From assembly GCA_910588335.1 (NCBI GenBank), contig CAJUQV010000004.1:1-64000 (forward strand): a stretch of 64,000 nucleotides of DNA, in the 5' to 3' direction. Each line of letters starts with the position of its first letter. The first letter of the stretch is position 1. Under the pieces are notes generated by a model. That model made no database searches. It was not told the DNA's origin and was given only the letters and a program-made list of their open reading frames with translations. This stretch comes from an uncultured Ruminiclostridium sp. GTDB lineage: Bacteria > Bacillota > Clostridia > Oscillospirales > Ruminococcaceae. Shown one piece after another: positions 16,229 to 25,163 of this stretch. Both the position numbers and the translations under genes were made by a program.

Positions 16229-17404
16229 ATGCTTTCTTACGACAATAAAAATGTTGTCAAACAGCGGGTAGAGCTTGCCGCTGATGATCCAAAAGAGAAA
16301 ATACAAAATAAAAATAAGCGGAAAAAAACCGTTGGAAGAGTTGTTTTCCGTTTTTTTCTTGTTGTCTTTACCTTCTTGTTTCTGTCTGTGGGCGGACTTT
16401 TGGGCGCACTTATGATAGTTGAATTCGGTCCCTCCGAGAAAGCCCGCGACCTTTTTGTGGTATCCATGATGGAAACCAGCGCGGCGCAGTTTCTTGCCAC
16501 TTCTTTTTTGGGGCAGGAGAAGGTAGATGAAATAATGGCCGCCAACGCTATGCGGGATACGGACGACATAACCGACACGGAACTTGTGGTAATCGGAGGT
16601 GACAACGGCGGCAAGGGTTGCGAAAAAGAACCGTCCGGTGACGCAAACGGAGCGGTAAAGGAGCTTATTCCGGGTACCGACGGTCTTGAAAAGGATCCCG
16701 ACGGCGACGGGATAGATATTGTGGATGTGTCAGGCTCTGCCTTCCGTGGAAAAATGATGATAGTATATGACCCCACAAGGGTATTTGTGGGTGTTTCCGG
16801 AGAATTCGGAGAGGACAAATACGGTAAAACCATAAACGGAATTTACGAAAGCTATGACAATGTAATTGCAGCCATAAACGGCGGAGGTTGGGACGACCGT
16901 CCGGGGCACGGAACGGGCGGCGAACCCTATGGAATTGTAATGTCCCGCGGAGAGGTACTATGGGGCGGTGATCCGAGCACAAGCTGGGAATGCTGCGCCA
17001 TAACAAAAGAGGGAAAGCTTATAGTCGGTACTTTCTCCATAGGAAGAGCTATTGAAATGGGAGTTACCGACGCCGCAAAGTATGGCCCCACGCTAATAGT
17101 GAACGGAGTACCCACCGAATCCTTGGGCACCGGCGGCGGACTAAATCCACGAACCGCTATCGGTCAGAGAGCGGACGGTGCAATGCTGCTTCTGGTGATT
17201 GACGGAAGACAGTCGGGCAGCTTGGGGGCGAGTTTGGTGGACGTTCAGGACGTAATGTTGAAATTTGAGGCTATAAACGCATATAATCTCGACGGCGGCT
17301 CCTCGACAAGTATGCTTTACATGGGAGAGCATATCAATTCCAATGCCAGTCTTATAGGGTTAAGAAAAATGTGCACCGCTTTTTTGGTCAAAGCAAAAGA
17401 ATAG
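16229..17404 (+). CDS. Membrane-anchored phosphodiester glycosidase family protein (NAGPA domain)
   Basis: A 391-residue protein. After a basic, Lys-rich N-terminus, residues about 36-66 form a transmembrane anchor (FFLVVFTFLFLSVGGLLGAL); the rest would lie outside the cell. An acidic, Gly-rich linker precedes the NAGPA domain (about 170-390), recognisable by AAINGGGWDD, NPRTAIGQRADG, LLLVIDGRQ and AYNLDGGSSTSM. Relatives remove GlcNAc from phosphodiesters or cleave sugar-phosphodiesters in exopolysaccharide and wall polymers. The partner genes (a glycosyltransferase-GtrA fusion before, an anchored protein after) suggest a role in surface polymer maturation. It starts 8 nt after the previous stop and probably shares its transcript. 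Confidence 0.85.
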   Translation: MLSYDNKNVVKQRVELAADDPKEKIQNKNKRKKTVGRVVFRFFLVVFTFLFLSVGGLLGALMIVEFGPSEKARDLFVVSMMETSAAQFLATSFLGQEKVDEIMAANAMRDTDDITDTELVVIGGDNGGKGCEKEPSGDANGAVKELIPGTDGLEKDPDGDGIDIVDVSGSAFRGKMMIVYDPTRVFVGVSGEFGEDKYGKTINGIYESYDNVIAAINGGGWDDRPGHGTGGEPYGIVMSRGEVLWGGDPSTSWECCAITKEGKLIVGTFSIGRAIEMGVTDAAKYGPTLIVNGVPTESLGTGGGLNPRTAIGQRADGAMLLLVIDGRQSGSLGASLVDVQDVMLKFEAINAYNLDGGSSTSMLYMGEHINSNASLIGLRKMCTAFLVKAKE

Positions 17405-17423
17405 TTTAAGGAAAAAGTACATA

Positions 17424-18500
17424 ATGAAGAAAAAGACGGGAGAAAGAACAAAAACGGGAACAAAGGTGTTCAGAGCCGTTTACGCCGCTCTGACCGCACT
17501 GCTTGCGGGGACGATAATTATAGGCCTGACGCTGCTTTGGAACGCACTTTCCGCCTATGAAAAAAGCGATCCGGAAATACCGATAAAAGCGCTGATGGAA
17601 CAATTTGAAAAAGAGAAAAGCCTGCTCATAAAAAGCCTGAACGCAAAGCTAAACGAATTTGAGGATGAAAGCATTTTGGAGGCTTATTTTGACAAGCTTA
17701 CACAGGGGAAAATCACATACAGCCGCAACGGTAAAAAGAGCACCGAAGACAGTATAGTTTATGGCATAAAAGCCGACGGGGGAACAATAGCAGAGGCCGA
17801 AGTGCTAAAAACAAAAATAAGTTTGGGTTACGGCTTTTACGAGTATGAGCTTGGGGAAATAACCTTCGGCGAAATACCCACACATACATATTCGGTCACA
17901 GCCCCGGACAGCGCAAGGGTTTTTTGTAACGGGATAATGATTTCAAGCGGATATGTCACCGTGGAGGGGGAAATTTATCCCGAAAGTGAACATTTTCGCG
18001 GTTTTCTTAAAGCTCCTCCCCGCGATCTTACCTATACGGTCGGCGGGTTTGTAGGCGAAGCGGAATTCACCGCTTACGACGGTCAGGGAAACGGTCTTGT
18101 GCTTACGGACGGTGTTTTTTCTCTTGCCCAAAAAGAGGACACGGAGCTTTCGGAGCTGGCACTGAATTTTGCACAGTCCTATTCAAAATATGTGGTAAAT
18201 GACGGGCATTTGAGCACCGCAGCGGAGTTTTTGGCGCCCAATATGCCGTTTTACGCTGAACTTAAAGGGTACGAAAATTTTTGGCATAATTGGCATACCG
18301 ATTACGCTTTTCTTGATACGCAGGTGGGGGAGCCGATTTTTTACGATGAAAACTGCGTTTCGGTAAAAGTAAAATACGATCATGTGTTATATGGAGTAAG
18401 CTCTTCCGAAAACGGGGAGCTTCATTCACCGGCGGACTATACCGTATATCTGGTAAAAATCGGGGAGAAATGGAAGGTAACGGAGCTTACGCTAAATTAA
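17424..18500 (+). CDS. Membrane-anchored extracytoplasmic protein of unknown function
   Basis: A 358-residue protein, 19 nt after the glycosidase. Residues 1-15 are basic, 16-42 a transmembrane helix (VYAALTALLAGTIIIGLTLL), 50-85 a Lys/Glu-rich coiled-coil-like segment. The outer part is rich in beta strands; the last 110 residues (LALNFAQSYSKYVVND to EKWKVTELTLN) look like an NTF2-like or DUF4878-type accessory fold, which ends with the typical GEKWKV. I do not recognise the family as a whole. Co-transcription with the glycosidase and the glycosyltransferase suggests envelope assembly. Confidence 0.65.
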   Translation: MKKKTGERTKTGTKVFRAVYAALTALLAGTIIIGLTLLWNALSAYEKSDPEIPIKALMEQFEKEKSLLIKSLNAKLNEFEDESILEAYFDKLTQGKITYSRNGKKSTEDSIVYGIKADGGTIAEAEVLKTKISLGYGFYEYELGEITFGEIPTHTYSVTAPDSARVFCNGIMISSGYVTVEGEIYPESEHFRGFLKAPPRDLTYTVGGFVGEAEFTAYDGQGNGLVLTDGVFSLAQKEDTELSELALNFAQSYSKYVVNDGHLSTAAEFLAPNMPFYAELKGYENFWHNWHTDYAFLDTQVGEPIFYDENCVSVKVKYDHVLYGVSSSENGELHSPADYTVYLVKIGEKWKVTELTLN

Positions 18501-18696
18501 ATTTTTTAGTTAATTTCACATCTCTATTTTTCCCTCAAACATTGATTTACTTTCACAGCAATGTCACAATAAAAGGTTAAAATAACTTAAACAAATATAT
18601 TGCACGCGTTATTTTTTAAAATTCTGCCGCAGACATCGTCAAAGACCTTGCCCTCGATAAAATTTGTCTGAAAATCCACGTGCAAACATTGTAATA

Positions 18697-18794
18697 CTAA
18701 TTTTTGATCAAGGTATAGACAAATATATGGATGATCAAAGATTAGTGCTTAGGGAGCAATCTTTAATCAAGTCTGCAACTTGATTAAAGATTTG
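18697..18794 (+). repeat. Two-hairpin intergenic repeat unit, copy 1
   Basis: The unit joins two hairpins. The first is CTAATTTTTGATCA...TGATCAAAGATTAG, the second AATCTTTAATCAAGT...ACTTGATTAAAGATT. The reverse complement of 21074-21170 matches it over its full length with few differences; a degenerate copy is at 55021-55110. The gap 18501-18853 otherwise holds only a stretch (18600-18690) containing GAAAATCCACG, also seen in the element at 48275-48507, and a short leader. Confidence 0.75.
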
Positions 18795-18853
18795 CATGAA
18801 GACAGATTTGAGAACAGACACAGACCAATCTGCCTGATCAGAGGTGTAAGCAT

Positions 18854-19786
18854 ATGTTTAAGAAATTGACATACTTTTTATTGTCGGGAACCTTAACAGT
18901 GACCGCGCTTTTTACGGGTTGTTCCGATAACGCGGAGCGGGAAGATGATAAAGGCGCATCTCCACAGAATATCGGAACCGTATTAAATGCCGTGTCCGAG
19001 CGTTCCGAAAGATCGGAATCGGAAAATCAGTGTACCGTAAATATAGACGGAGAAATAGACATCACGGGGGAGGGCGCATGGTTTGAAGGAAACACGCTCA
19101 CAATATCCGAGGGTGGCGAATACCGTCTAAGCGGAAATATTATCGACGGCTGTCTCTATATTGAAACCGAGGATGACGTAAAATTGATATTGGACGGACT
19201 TAAGGTATATAACAGCGAGGGCGCCGCCGTTTACTGTTATAAAGCAAAAAATCTTTATATAGAATTGGCGGGTGATAAAGAAAACGTTTTTTCCGACTGC
19301 GCCGAATACACCTTTGAGGGAAGAAACGAATCGGCGGAGGAAAAAGAGCCCGACGCCGCACTGTACAGCAATTCCGACATAACCTTTGGCGGCAGCGGGA
19401 TACTTAAAATAAACGGAAGCTACGGCTGCGGCATACGCTGCGGCGGTGAAATTTCACTAAACGGCGGCACAATAACGGTTGACGCGGTAGGTCACGGAAT
19501 AAAAAGCGGCGCCGTTTCTATGAGCGATGGAAATGTTACCTTAACGGCAGGGAAAAACGGCATATTATCCGACAGCGAAGTCAATAAAGGTGATATTGTT
19601 ATAAGCGGAGGGAAAATAACGGTGGATTCCGCCGATAACTGTATCAGTTCGGCGGAGGGAATAACGGTGACGGGCGGCACAATTACTCTTTTCTCCGAGG
19701 ATGGAGAAGGTTTTTCCGCGATTGAGGAACCTAATATAGAGGGTGGAAAAATTGATTTTTTTAAAAAGGACGAAAAGGCGGCTTAA
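18854..19786 (+). CDS. Beta-helix lipoprotein, Cthe_2159-like carbohydrate-binding domain
   Basis: A 310-residue lipoprotein with a signal peptide and lipobox ending at C23 (ALFTGC). After a Ser/Glu-rich linker, residues 60-305 consist of short repeated strands with Gly/Asp/Asn turns (GGEYRLSGNIIDGCLYI, GGTITVDAVGHGIKSG, GGKITVDSADNCISS, GGTITLFSEDGEGFS). This fits the right-handed parallel beta-helix of the Cthe_2159 family (DUF4353), which binds acidic plant polysaccharides such as polygalacturonate. It is shorter than many members. It has its own leader and a strong terminator behind it, so it is monocistronic. Binding of pectin-like polymers at the cell surface is an inference from the family. 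Confidence 0.75.
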   Translation: MFKKLTYFLLSGTLTVTALFTGCSDNAEREDDKGASPQNIGTVLNAVSERSERSESENQCTVNIDGEIDITGEGAWFEGNTLTISEGGEYRLSGNIIDGCLYIETEDDVKLILDGLKVYNSEGAAVYCYKAKNLYIELAGDKENVFSDCAEYTFEGRNESAEEKEPDAALYSNSDITFGGSGILKINGSYGCGIRCGGEISLNGGTITVDAVGHGIKSGAVSMSDGNVTLTAGKNGILSDSEVNKGDIVISGGKITVDSADNCISSAEGITVTGGTITLFSEDGEGFSAIEEPNIEGGKIDFFKKDEKAA

Positions 19787-19810
19787 TACCGATATTAGCG
19801 CTTGGGGCGC

Positions 19811-19841
19811 TTAATCAAGCCTACAACTTGATTAAAGATTG
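19811..19841 (+). repeat. Partial copy of the two-hairpin repeat
   Basis: TTAATCAAGCCTACAACTTGATTAAAGATT is the second hairpin of the unit at 18697-18794, without the first one. It lies directly behind the lipoprotein gene. The stretch that follows (19849-19905, TTTTTAAATTGTGGAT...TTTAAAAAGGATTAG) is another hairpin; similar text occurs at 54857-54877. Confidence 0.6.
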
Positions 19842-19916
19842 GTATTATACCAACCCTTTTTAAATTGTGGATAAAATCCATAGTTTAAAAAGGATTAGTG
19901 TTAGATTCAATGGGCA

Positions 19917-19970
19917 GAAAAAAGTCTTTACCGTTTGGAAATAAAACCCGAACGGTAAAGACTTTTTTAT
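19917..19970. terminator. Bidirectional terminator between convergent genes
   Basis: AAAGTCTTTACCGTT (19921-19935) pairs perfectly with AACGGTAAAGACTTT (19951-19965). A runs precede it and T runs follow it, so it works on both strands. It separates the beta-helix lipoprotein from the convergent protease gene. Confidence 0.92.
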
Positions 19971-20017
19971 ACTAATAACCTTTTTCGGATTTTTAATTGG
20001 TTAACAGTATTACATTC

Positions 20018-21061
20018 CTATTTGAAAAAATCCGTGATGAAACCGTAAACATCAACCATCATAAGTCCAAGCCCAGCCGCAAGCAAATAAGAAGCGGGAG
20101 AGGAAAATATTATCTTTGCCTTTTCTCCCTTAGAAAGCTGAAACCTATAATCAGACCTGCACATTCCCGAAGCTAACATAACCACAATCGCTGGTATTCC
20201 AAGCCAGAAGGTCAGATTAAGTCCTATTCCTATGCCGTTTTCCAAGCCGAGCGTAACCTTGTTTTCCCCAAGAATACTCACCGAATAACTCCCCAGCGTC
20301 ACAAGCAGATTGTTCAGAGTATGAAGCAGCATAGAGGGTAAAACCGAGTTGGAATTGACCGCCAGCAAACCTAACATAAGCCCGACCGTGAAAGCGTAGG
20401 GAAGCTGGTCGAAATTGCCGTGAGTAAAGCCGAAAATAAGGGAGGTGGCAACAATGGCAAAGCCGTCTCCGTGTTTTCTTAATGGATGAAGAAGCAGCCG
20501 CCTGAAAATCAGCTCTTCGCAGATCGGAGCAATTACCGCCACGGAAACGATAAGCACAATATACGTTTCCAAGCTTCCCTTTTGCGGCAAGGCTCCCGCG
20601 ATTGCATCCGGAATCTCACCTGTACCGAAAAGCGTATCCAATATTTCCGCGATAAAATTGGAAAGCATGGTGGAGACTGAGCCTAAAAAACACAGCGCAA
20701 AAAAGGTCAGTCCGCCGGAAAGCCAAGGTATATATGAGGAATGCTCCCTGAAAGGATTCGGAGTCTTAAGCTCGTTTCTGAAAAGAAGAAAAGCACTTAT
20801 TCCAGGAATAAGGTATACGCTTATGTCGTTTACAAACCATTGGGCGGCGTAATAAACCGTGTCGCTCGTACCGTTGGGAAGAAAGGATAATACCATTATA
20901 CAGGGATAAAGAAAAATATAATAAAGAAAATTGTCGTTTATTACCGAAATAATGACGAACGCCGCCAGCTTTGCCAGCGAGCTTTTAAATTCTTTTTCCG
21001 GTTCCCGCTGATACGGGGGCATTGGCTTTTCTTCCGGTATATAACTGATATACATAGACAT
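20018..21061 (-). CDS. CPBP family intramembrane metalloprotease
   Basis: A 347-residue integral membrane protein with about eight hydrophobic segments. The CPBP/Abi catalytic motifs are in order: EELIFRRLLL (EExxxR), FGFTHGN (His) and LLHTLNNLL (HxxxN). Relatives cleave prenylated or other substrates inside the membrane, or act in bacteriocin immunity and protein sorting. The next gene upstream on the same strand is a paralogue, with two repeats between them. The long intergenic repeats suggest separate transcripts. Substrate unknown. Confidence 0.88.
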   Translation of the reverse strand: MSMYISYIPEEKPMPPYQREPEKEFKSSLAKLAAFVIISVINDNFLYYIFLYPCIMVLSFLPNGTSDTVYYAAQWFVNDISVYLIPGISAFLLFRNELKTPNPFREHSSYIPWLSGGLTFFALCFLGSVSTMLSNFIAEILDTLFGTGEIPDAIAGALPQKGSLETYIVLIVSVAVIAPICEELIFRRLLLHPLRKHGDGFAIVATSLIFGFTHGNFDQLPYAFTVGLMLGLLAVNSNSVLPSMLLHTLNNLLVTLGSYSVSILGENKVTLGLENGIGIGLNLTFWLGIPAIVVMLASGMCRSDYRFQLSKGEKAKIIFSSPASYLLAAGLGLMMVDVYGFITDFFK

Positions 21062-21073
21062 TACCTTTCATAT

Positions 21074-21170
21074 CAATCTTTAATCAAGTTGTAGACTTGA
21101 TTAAAGATTGCACCTTAAGCCCTAATCTTTGATCATACATATATTTGTTTATACCTTGATCAAAGATTAG
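21074..21170 (-). repeat. Two-hairpin intergenic repeat unit, copy 2
   Basis: Inverted copy of the unit at 18697-18794: AATCTTTAATCAAGTTGTAG...ACTTGATTAAAGATT, then CTAATCTTTGATCA...TGATCAAAGATTAG. It directly joins the palindromic GGGC element that follows, forming a composite. Confidence 0.8.
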
Positions 21171-21327
21171 GGCTTGTTTGAAAATAGATGGAATGACGAA
21201 TTTTTGCCCCAAACCGGTTGGCTTCAAGGAAAAAACGCAGTCAAACTGTTGTTTGACGAGGCTTTTTGACCCGGAAGATGACCGTTTGGTGGCGAAAAGA
21301 CGGCGTTTCCGATTTTTCAAACAAGCC
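21170..21327 (+). repeat. GGGC...GCC palindromic intergenic element, copy 1
   Basis: The ends GGGCTTGTTTGAAAA and TTTTTCAAACAAGCC are inverted repeats. The interior has TTCAAGGAAAAAACGCAG and CTTTTTGACCCGGAAGA, also found in more or less changed form in the copies at 38809-38957 and 51500-51655. The 3' flank ATAGTATAAG is shared with the copy at 38957. It has no credible gene. Confidence 0.75.
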
Positions 21328-21343
21328 ATAGTATAAGATCGTT

Positions 21344-22555
21344 TTAACGTGACGAAATAAGTTCGGAAATCAGGCCGGAGATAGCATCGGAAATATAGCC
21401 TTCACCCATCACGTCCGTCATAAGAAGGATGGATAGCAGTACCGTAACGGTAAAGATAAGAATTAAAAGCTTTTTTCCGTTTCCTATCTCACACCACACC
21501 TTCGGAAGACGGTATTTTTTGATTTTGATCAATTTTCTTATAATTGCGATAAAGCCTATAAGCGCAGTCACGATAACGGCAATCATAAAAATAGCGTAGA
21601 AGGAAAGCACAAGCTGTTCCCCATCGCTCAGCACTGCGGAAGGATCCGCAGTCTTTTTTCCCACCGCCTCGGTAGTGACGAAGAGCATAATGATCCAGCT
21701 TACCGCGTTGAACATAGCGTGAAGCACGGTGTTGCAGAACATTGAATCGGTAGCGTAGGAAATGTACCCTAAAAGGATTCCCAAGGCAAAAGCGTAAAAA
21801 AACTGCTGGAAATTGCCGTGAAAAACGGCAAAGCAGAAAGCGGACACAAACACCGCTATCCCGCTTCCGTAGGGCTTAAGGAGGTTCATTACCGCCCCTC
21901 TGAAGATAAATTCTTCAAAAATCGGAGCCACAATCACCAGCATAACGAAAAGTACGACGACGGAGGTCATGGAGGGCGGCGAGAGTATTAAGCTGTTGAC
22001 CGAATCATTTATATTTCCGTTATGGGTCACAAGTTGTATCAATGCCATGGTGATAAGGTTTACCGTCATACCCGCGCCGTAAACCGCAGGGAAATTGGCA
22101 AAGGCTTTTTTGCTGTTTTTCGGCGGATGAAAACCGCCGGCTAAGTTTTTAAGACTGTATTTCAGCATTGCCGCCGCTATAAACGAAGGTATTACCTGTA
22201 AGAAAAGAGCGGAGTAAAGAAGGCTCAGTCCGTATTTTACGTCGACGCTTGAGGTGACGGAATTGATTAACCTTACCGCCGCGGGCGCCAGACCTTGAGC
22301 GACTATTCTCATCAATAATGTCACCGTCAGGAAAAAGCCGAATTTTAAACAAGCTGATTTGTAGCTTTTCATCATATCGGGGGCACTGTTCCGATTTCCC
22401 GCCGGATCGTTTTCCTTTCCCACCACTTTTGGATATTCGCCGCTTTCCGCCGTTACGGGGACAAAAGCATTGTTATCGGAGCCCGAATCGCCGCAGGAAT
22501 TTATGTACCCGCTTTCGGACGTTATTTCATTATTTTCATTGTTTTCAAAGTTCAT
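21344..22555 (-). CDS. CPBP family intramembrane metalloprotease, second paralogue
   Basis: A 403-residue protein. The first 75 residues are a soluble, Asn/Glu/Ser-rich arm (NFENNENNEITSESG). About eight membrane segments follow. CPBP motifs: EEFIFRGAVM (EExxxR), FAVFHGNFQQF (His), LHAMFNAV (HxxxN). The catalytic core is clearly related to the gene to its left, so the pair probably arose by duplication. It is 35 nt downstream of prs on the same strand. Function as an intramembrane protease is likely; its substrate is not known. Confidence 0.88.
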   Translation of the reverse strand: MNFENNENNEITSESGYINSCGDSGSDNNAFVPVTAESGEYPKVVGKENDPAGNRNSAPDMMKSYKSACLKFGFFLTVTLLMRIVAQGLAPAAVRLINSVTSSVDVKYGLSLLYSALFLQVIPSFIAAAMLKYSLKNLAGGFHPPKNSKKAFANFPAVYGAGMTVNLITMALIQLVTHNGNINDSVNSLILSPPSMTSVVVLFVMLVIVAPIFEEFIFRGAVMNLLKPYGSGIAVFVSAFCFAVFHGNFQQFFYAFALGILLGYISYATDSMFCNTVLHAMFNAVSWIIMLFVTTEAVGKKTADPSAVLSDGEQLVLSFYAIFMIAVIVTALIGFIAIIRKLIKIKKYRLPKVWCEIGNGKKLLILIFTVTVLLSILLMTDVMGEGYISDAISGLISELISSR

Positions 22556-22589
22556 TTCAGTATCCTTTTCGTTTTGTTAATTGGAAAAG

Positions 22590-23546
22590 TCAGTAGAGTA
22601 TGGAAATGGGTTTGTCGGTATAAATTCTGTCGATTGCCTGAGCGAAAAGACTGTGGGTTCCCAGAATCTTGATTTTTGAAATATGCTTTTCTTCGGGCAA
22701 AAGTATGGTATCCAGCAGTACAAGCTCTTTTATGGGAGAGGCTTCGATTCTTTCGATAGCGGGACCCGACAGCACACCGTGAGTGGCGCAGGCGTATACT
22801 TCTTTTGCTCCGCCCTTTTCCGTCACCGCCCGCGCGGCGTTGCAAAGGGTGCCTGCCGTGTCCACCATATCGTCTATGATGAGCACCGTCTTGTCTTTTA
22901 CGTCGCCGATAATGTTCATCACCTCGCAGACGTTGGCTTTCTGTCTCCTTTTGTCGATTATGGCAAATCCTACGCCTATTCTTGAGGCAAAATTTCTCAC
23001 TCTTGCCACCGACCCCACGTCGGGGCTTAAACATATCAGATTATCCTCGTTTCCAGCGAAAAGCTTCTTGAAATATGGCGCCAAGGCTGAAACGCCCTGC
23101 AAATGATCCAGAGGGATATCGAAAAATCCCTGAATCTGCGGGCTGTGAAGATCCATTGTCAGCACTCTGTCTGCTCCCGCCACGGTTATAAGATTGGCAG
23201 TGAGCTTTGCGGAAATGGGATCGCGGCTTTTGGCCTTCCTGTCCTGTCTGGCATAGCCGTAATAGGGGATAACGGCGGTAATGCTCGCCGCGCTGGCGCG
23301 TTTAAGGGCGTCTGTCATTATCAGAAGCTCCATTAGATTGTCGTTTATGGGGTATGAGGTGGACTGGATAATAAAAACATCGGAGCCTCTTACGCTTTCA
23401 CTGATGGAACAGCTTATTTCGCCGTCACTGAAAACGCCTATTTCGGCGTTGCCCAAGGGAAGCCCCAGGTCTTTCGCAATAGCGGAGGCCAAGGGTCTGT
23501 TTGAAGAGCAGGAGAAGATTTTGATATCCTTGCCGTGAAGGTTCAT
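22590..23546 (-). CDS. prs: Ribose-phosphate pyrophosphokinase
   Basis: A 318-residue enzyme (normal length) that makes phosphoribosyl pyrophosphate from ribose 5-phosphate and ATP for purine, pyrimidine, NAD, His and Trp synthesis. Class I features: SCSSNRPLASAIAKDLG, flexible-loop region YYGYARQDRKAKSRDPISAK, DLHSPQIQGFFDIPLDHLQG-type region and the PRPP loop LIIDDMVDTAGTLC. It lies 68 nt downstream of glmU on the same strand, the glmU-prs order conserved in Firmicutes, linking wall precursor and nucleotide supply. Confidence 0.97.
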   Translation of the reverse strand: MNLHGKDIKIFSCSSNRPLASAIAKDLGLPLGNAEIGVFSDGEISCSISESVRGSDVFIIQSTSYPINDNLMELLIMTDALKRASAASITAVIPYYGYARQDRKAKSRDPISAKLTANLITVAGADRVLTMDLHSPQIQGFFDIPLDHLQGVSALAPYFKKLFAGNEDNLICLSPDVGSVARVRNFASRIGVGFAIIDKRRQKANVCEVMNIIGDVKDKTVLIIDDMVDTAGTLCNAARAVTEKGGAKEVYACATHGVLSGPAIERIEASPIKELVLLDTILLPEEKHISKIKILGTHSLFAQAIDRIYTDKPISILY

Positions 23547-23614
23547 TTTTACGTCCTTTCCGTCAGCCGAAGGCGGCCGACTTCACATTGCGGCCAAATT
23601 TCCGAGAATCTGTT

Positions 23615-24997
23615 CTATTTTCTTTTTCTCATTTTGTTCTTTTCCCAGTTATGAACTACCTTAGGCTCGGCTCTTTCAACCACGAGCGAATTTGGCGGAA
23701 CATTTCTGGTAATCGTGGAGCCTGCGCCCGTAGACGCGTTTTCGCCAACCTCCACCGGAGCGATAAGGTTGGTATTGCAGCCTATAAACGCGTTGTTTCC
23801 TATCTTGGTGCGGAATTTCTGTATTCCGTCATAATTGGCGGTAACGCAGCCGCAGCCGAAGTTTACGCCTTCGCCCACGTCGCTGTCGCCCACATAAGTC
23901 AGATGGGCGATAGAAGTCTTTGCTCCTATATCGGAATTCTTTACCTCGACGAAATTTCCGATCTTTACTTCGTATCCTATATGGGAACCGGGGCGAAGCT
24001 GAGCAAATGGACCTACGGTGGCTCCGCTGTCCACCGTGCTCCGATTTGCCTGAACATTGTTCAACACCACGCCGTCACCTATGACTGTATCCTCAATAAG
24101 GCTGTTTGGCCCTATTTCGCAGCCGCAGCCTATGGTGCATTTTCCCCTTATAATAGTGTTGGGAAGGATCACCGTATCCTGTCCTACGGTAACGTCCATT
24201 CCGATAATGACGCCGTCAAGGCAAGGAAATTCCACACCCTTTTGAAGAAGATCGCCTATAACCGCCATGCGGGCGAAGCTGTTGAGACAGTACAGGTCGT
24301 TCCTTGTGTTGGCTCCCAGTACCACCGCCTTGTGAGCGGCGGTGCAGACGGCGGTGCGGCGGCCCGATCCCCTTATAAGCGCCACGGCGTCGGTAAGGTA
24401 ATATTCCTTTGACGCGTTGCTGTCGGAAAGCTTCGGCAGCGCCTCCAGCAGATCCTTGCTATTGAACCAGTAAGCGCCTGAATTTATCTCCTTGATATGC
24501 TGCTCTGCAATAGTGGCGTCCTTTTGCTCGACTATTTTAAGCAGGTCTCCGTTTTCATCCCTTACTATTCTTCCGTAGCCGAAAGGATTGTCGGGGGTGG
24601 CGGCAATTACCGTTGCGCCGCAGCCTTTTTCAAGGTGCATTTTAAGCGCCGCGCGCATAGTTTCCTCGTCCATAAAGGGAGCGTCGCCGCAGAGCACCAG
24701 AACATTTTCGCAGTTTTTAAGCACATTTTCCGCCTGCATTACCGCATGGCCGGTGCCTAAGCGGACGGTCTGCCTTGCAACGGTATATTTTCCGTCTCTT
24801 GTTTCAAGATATGCGCCTATCTTATCCTCGCCGTTGCCTACCACTACGCATATTTCGTCGGGGGAAAGCTTTTCCGCACTGTCCAGTACCCAGCCTAACA
24901 TAGGTTTGAACAGTACTTCCATTAACACCTTCGGCTTAATCGACTTCATTCTTTTTCCGTCGCCGGCCGCCAGGACGATACAAGCTGTTTTGTTCAC
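23615..24997 (-). CDS. glmU: Bifunctional GlmU: GlcNAc-1-P uridyltransferase / GlcN-1-P acetyltransferase
   Basis: A 460-residue cytoplasmic enzyme that makes UDP-GlcNAc in two steps. The N-terminal uridyltransferase domain (1-230) has the signature LAAGDGKRMKS and the uridine pocket LGTGHAVMQAE. The C-terminal left-handed beta helix (250-450) shows hexapeptide repeats (VGQDTVILPNTIIRGKCTIG) and acetyltransferase residues in FGCGCVTANYDG. The length is typical. It precedes prs, as in Bacillus. UDP-GlcNAc feeds peptidoglycan through MurA, also in this window. Confidence 0.97.
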   Translation of the reverse strand: MNKTACIVLAAGDGKRMKSIKPKVLMEVLFKPMLGWVLDSAEKLSPDEICVVVGNGEDKIGAYLETRDGKYTVARQTVRLGTGHAVMQAENVLKNCENVLVLCGDAPFMDEETMRAALKMHLEKGCGATVIAATPDNPFGYGRIVRDENGDLLKIVEQKDATIAEQHIKEINSGAYWFNSKDLLEALPKLSDSNASKEYYLTDAVALIRGSGRRTAVCTAAHKAVVLGANTRNDLYCLNSFARMAVIGDLLQKGVEFPCLDGVIIGMDVTVGQDTVILPNTIIRGKCTIGCGCEIGPNSLIEDTVIGDGVVLNNVQANRSTVDSGATVGPFAQLRPGSHIGYEVKIGNFVEVKNSDIGAKTSIAHLTYVGDSDVGEGVNFGCGCVTANYDGIQKFRTKIGNNAFIGCNTNLIAPVEVGENASTGAGSTITRNVPPNSLVVERAEPKVVHNWEKNKMRKRK

Positions 24998-25163
24998 GAT
25001 TGTATTCCGCCTTTCCTGTTGAAGAGAGTCTCCTCTTATATTACTATTGTCTCATATTTTAAGCTGTTTTGCAATAGTTTTTTTAAAAATTATGCTATTT
25101 ACAATAAACTGCAAATTTATTTGACGTTTACCGTAGAAACGCCTCTTATAAACTTTTGTTGAC

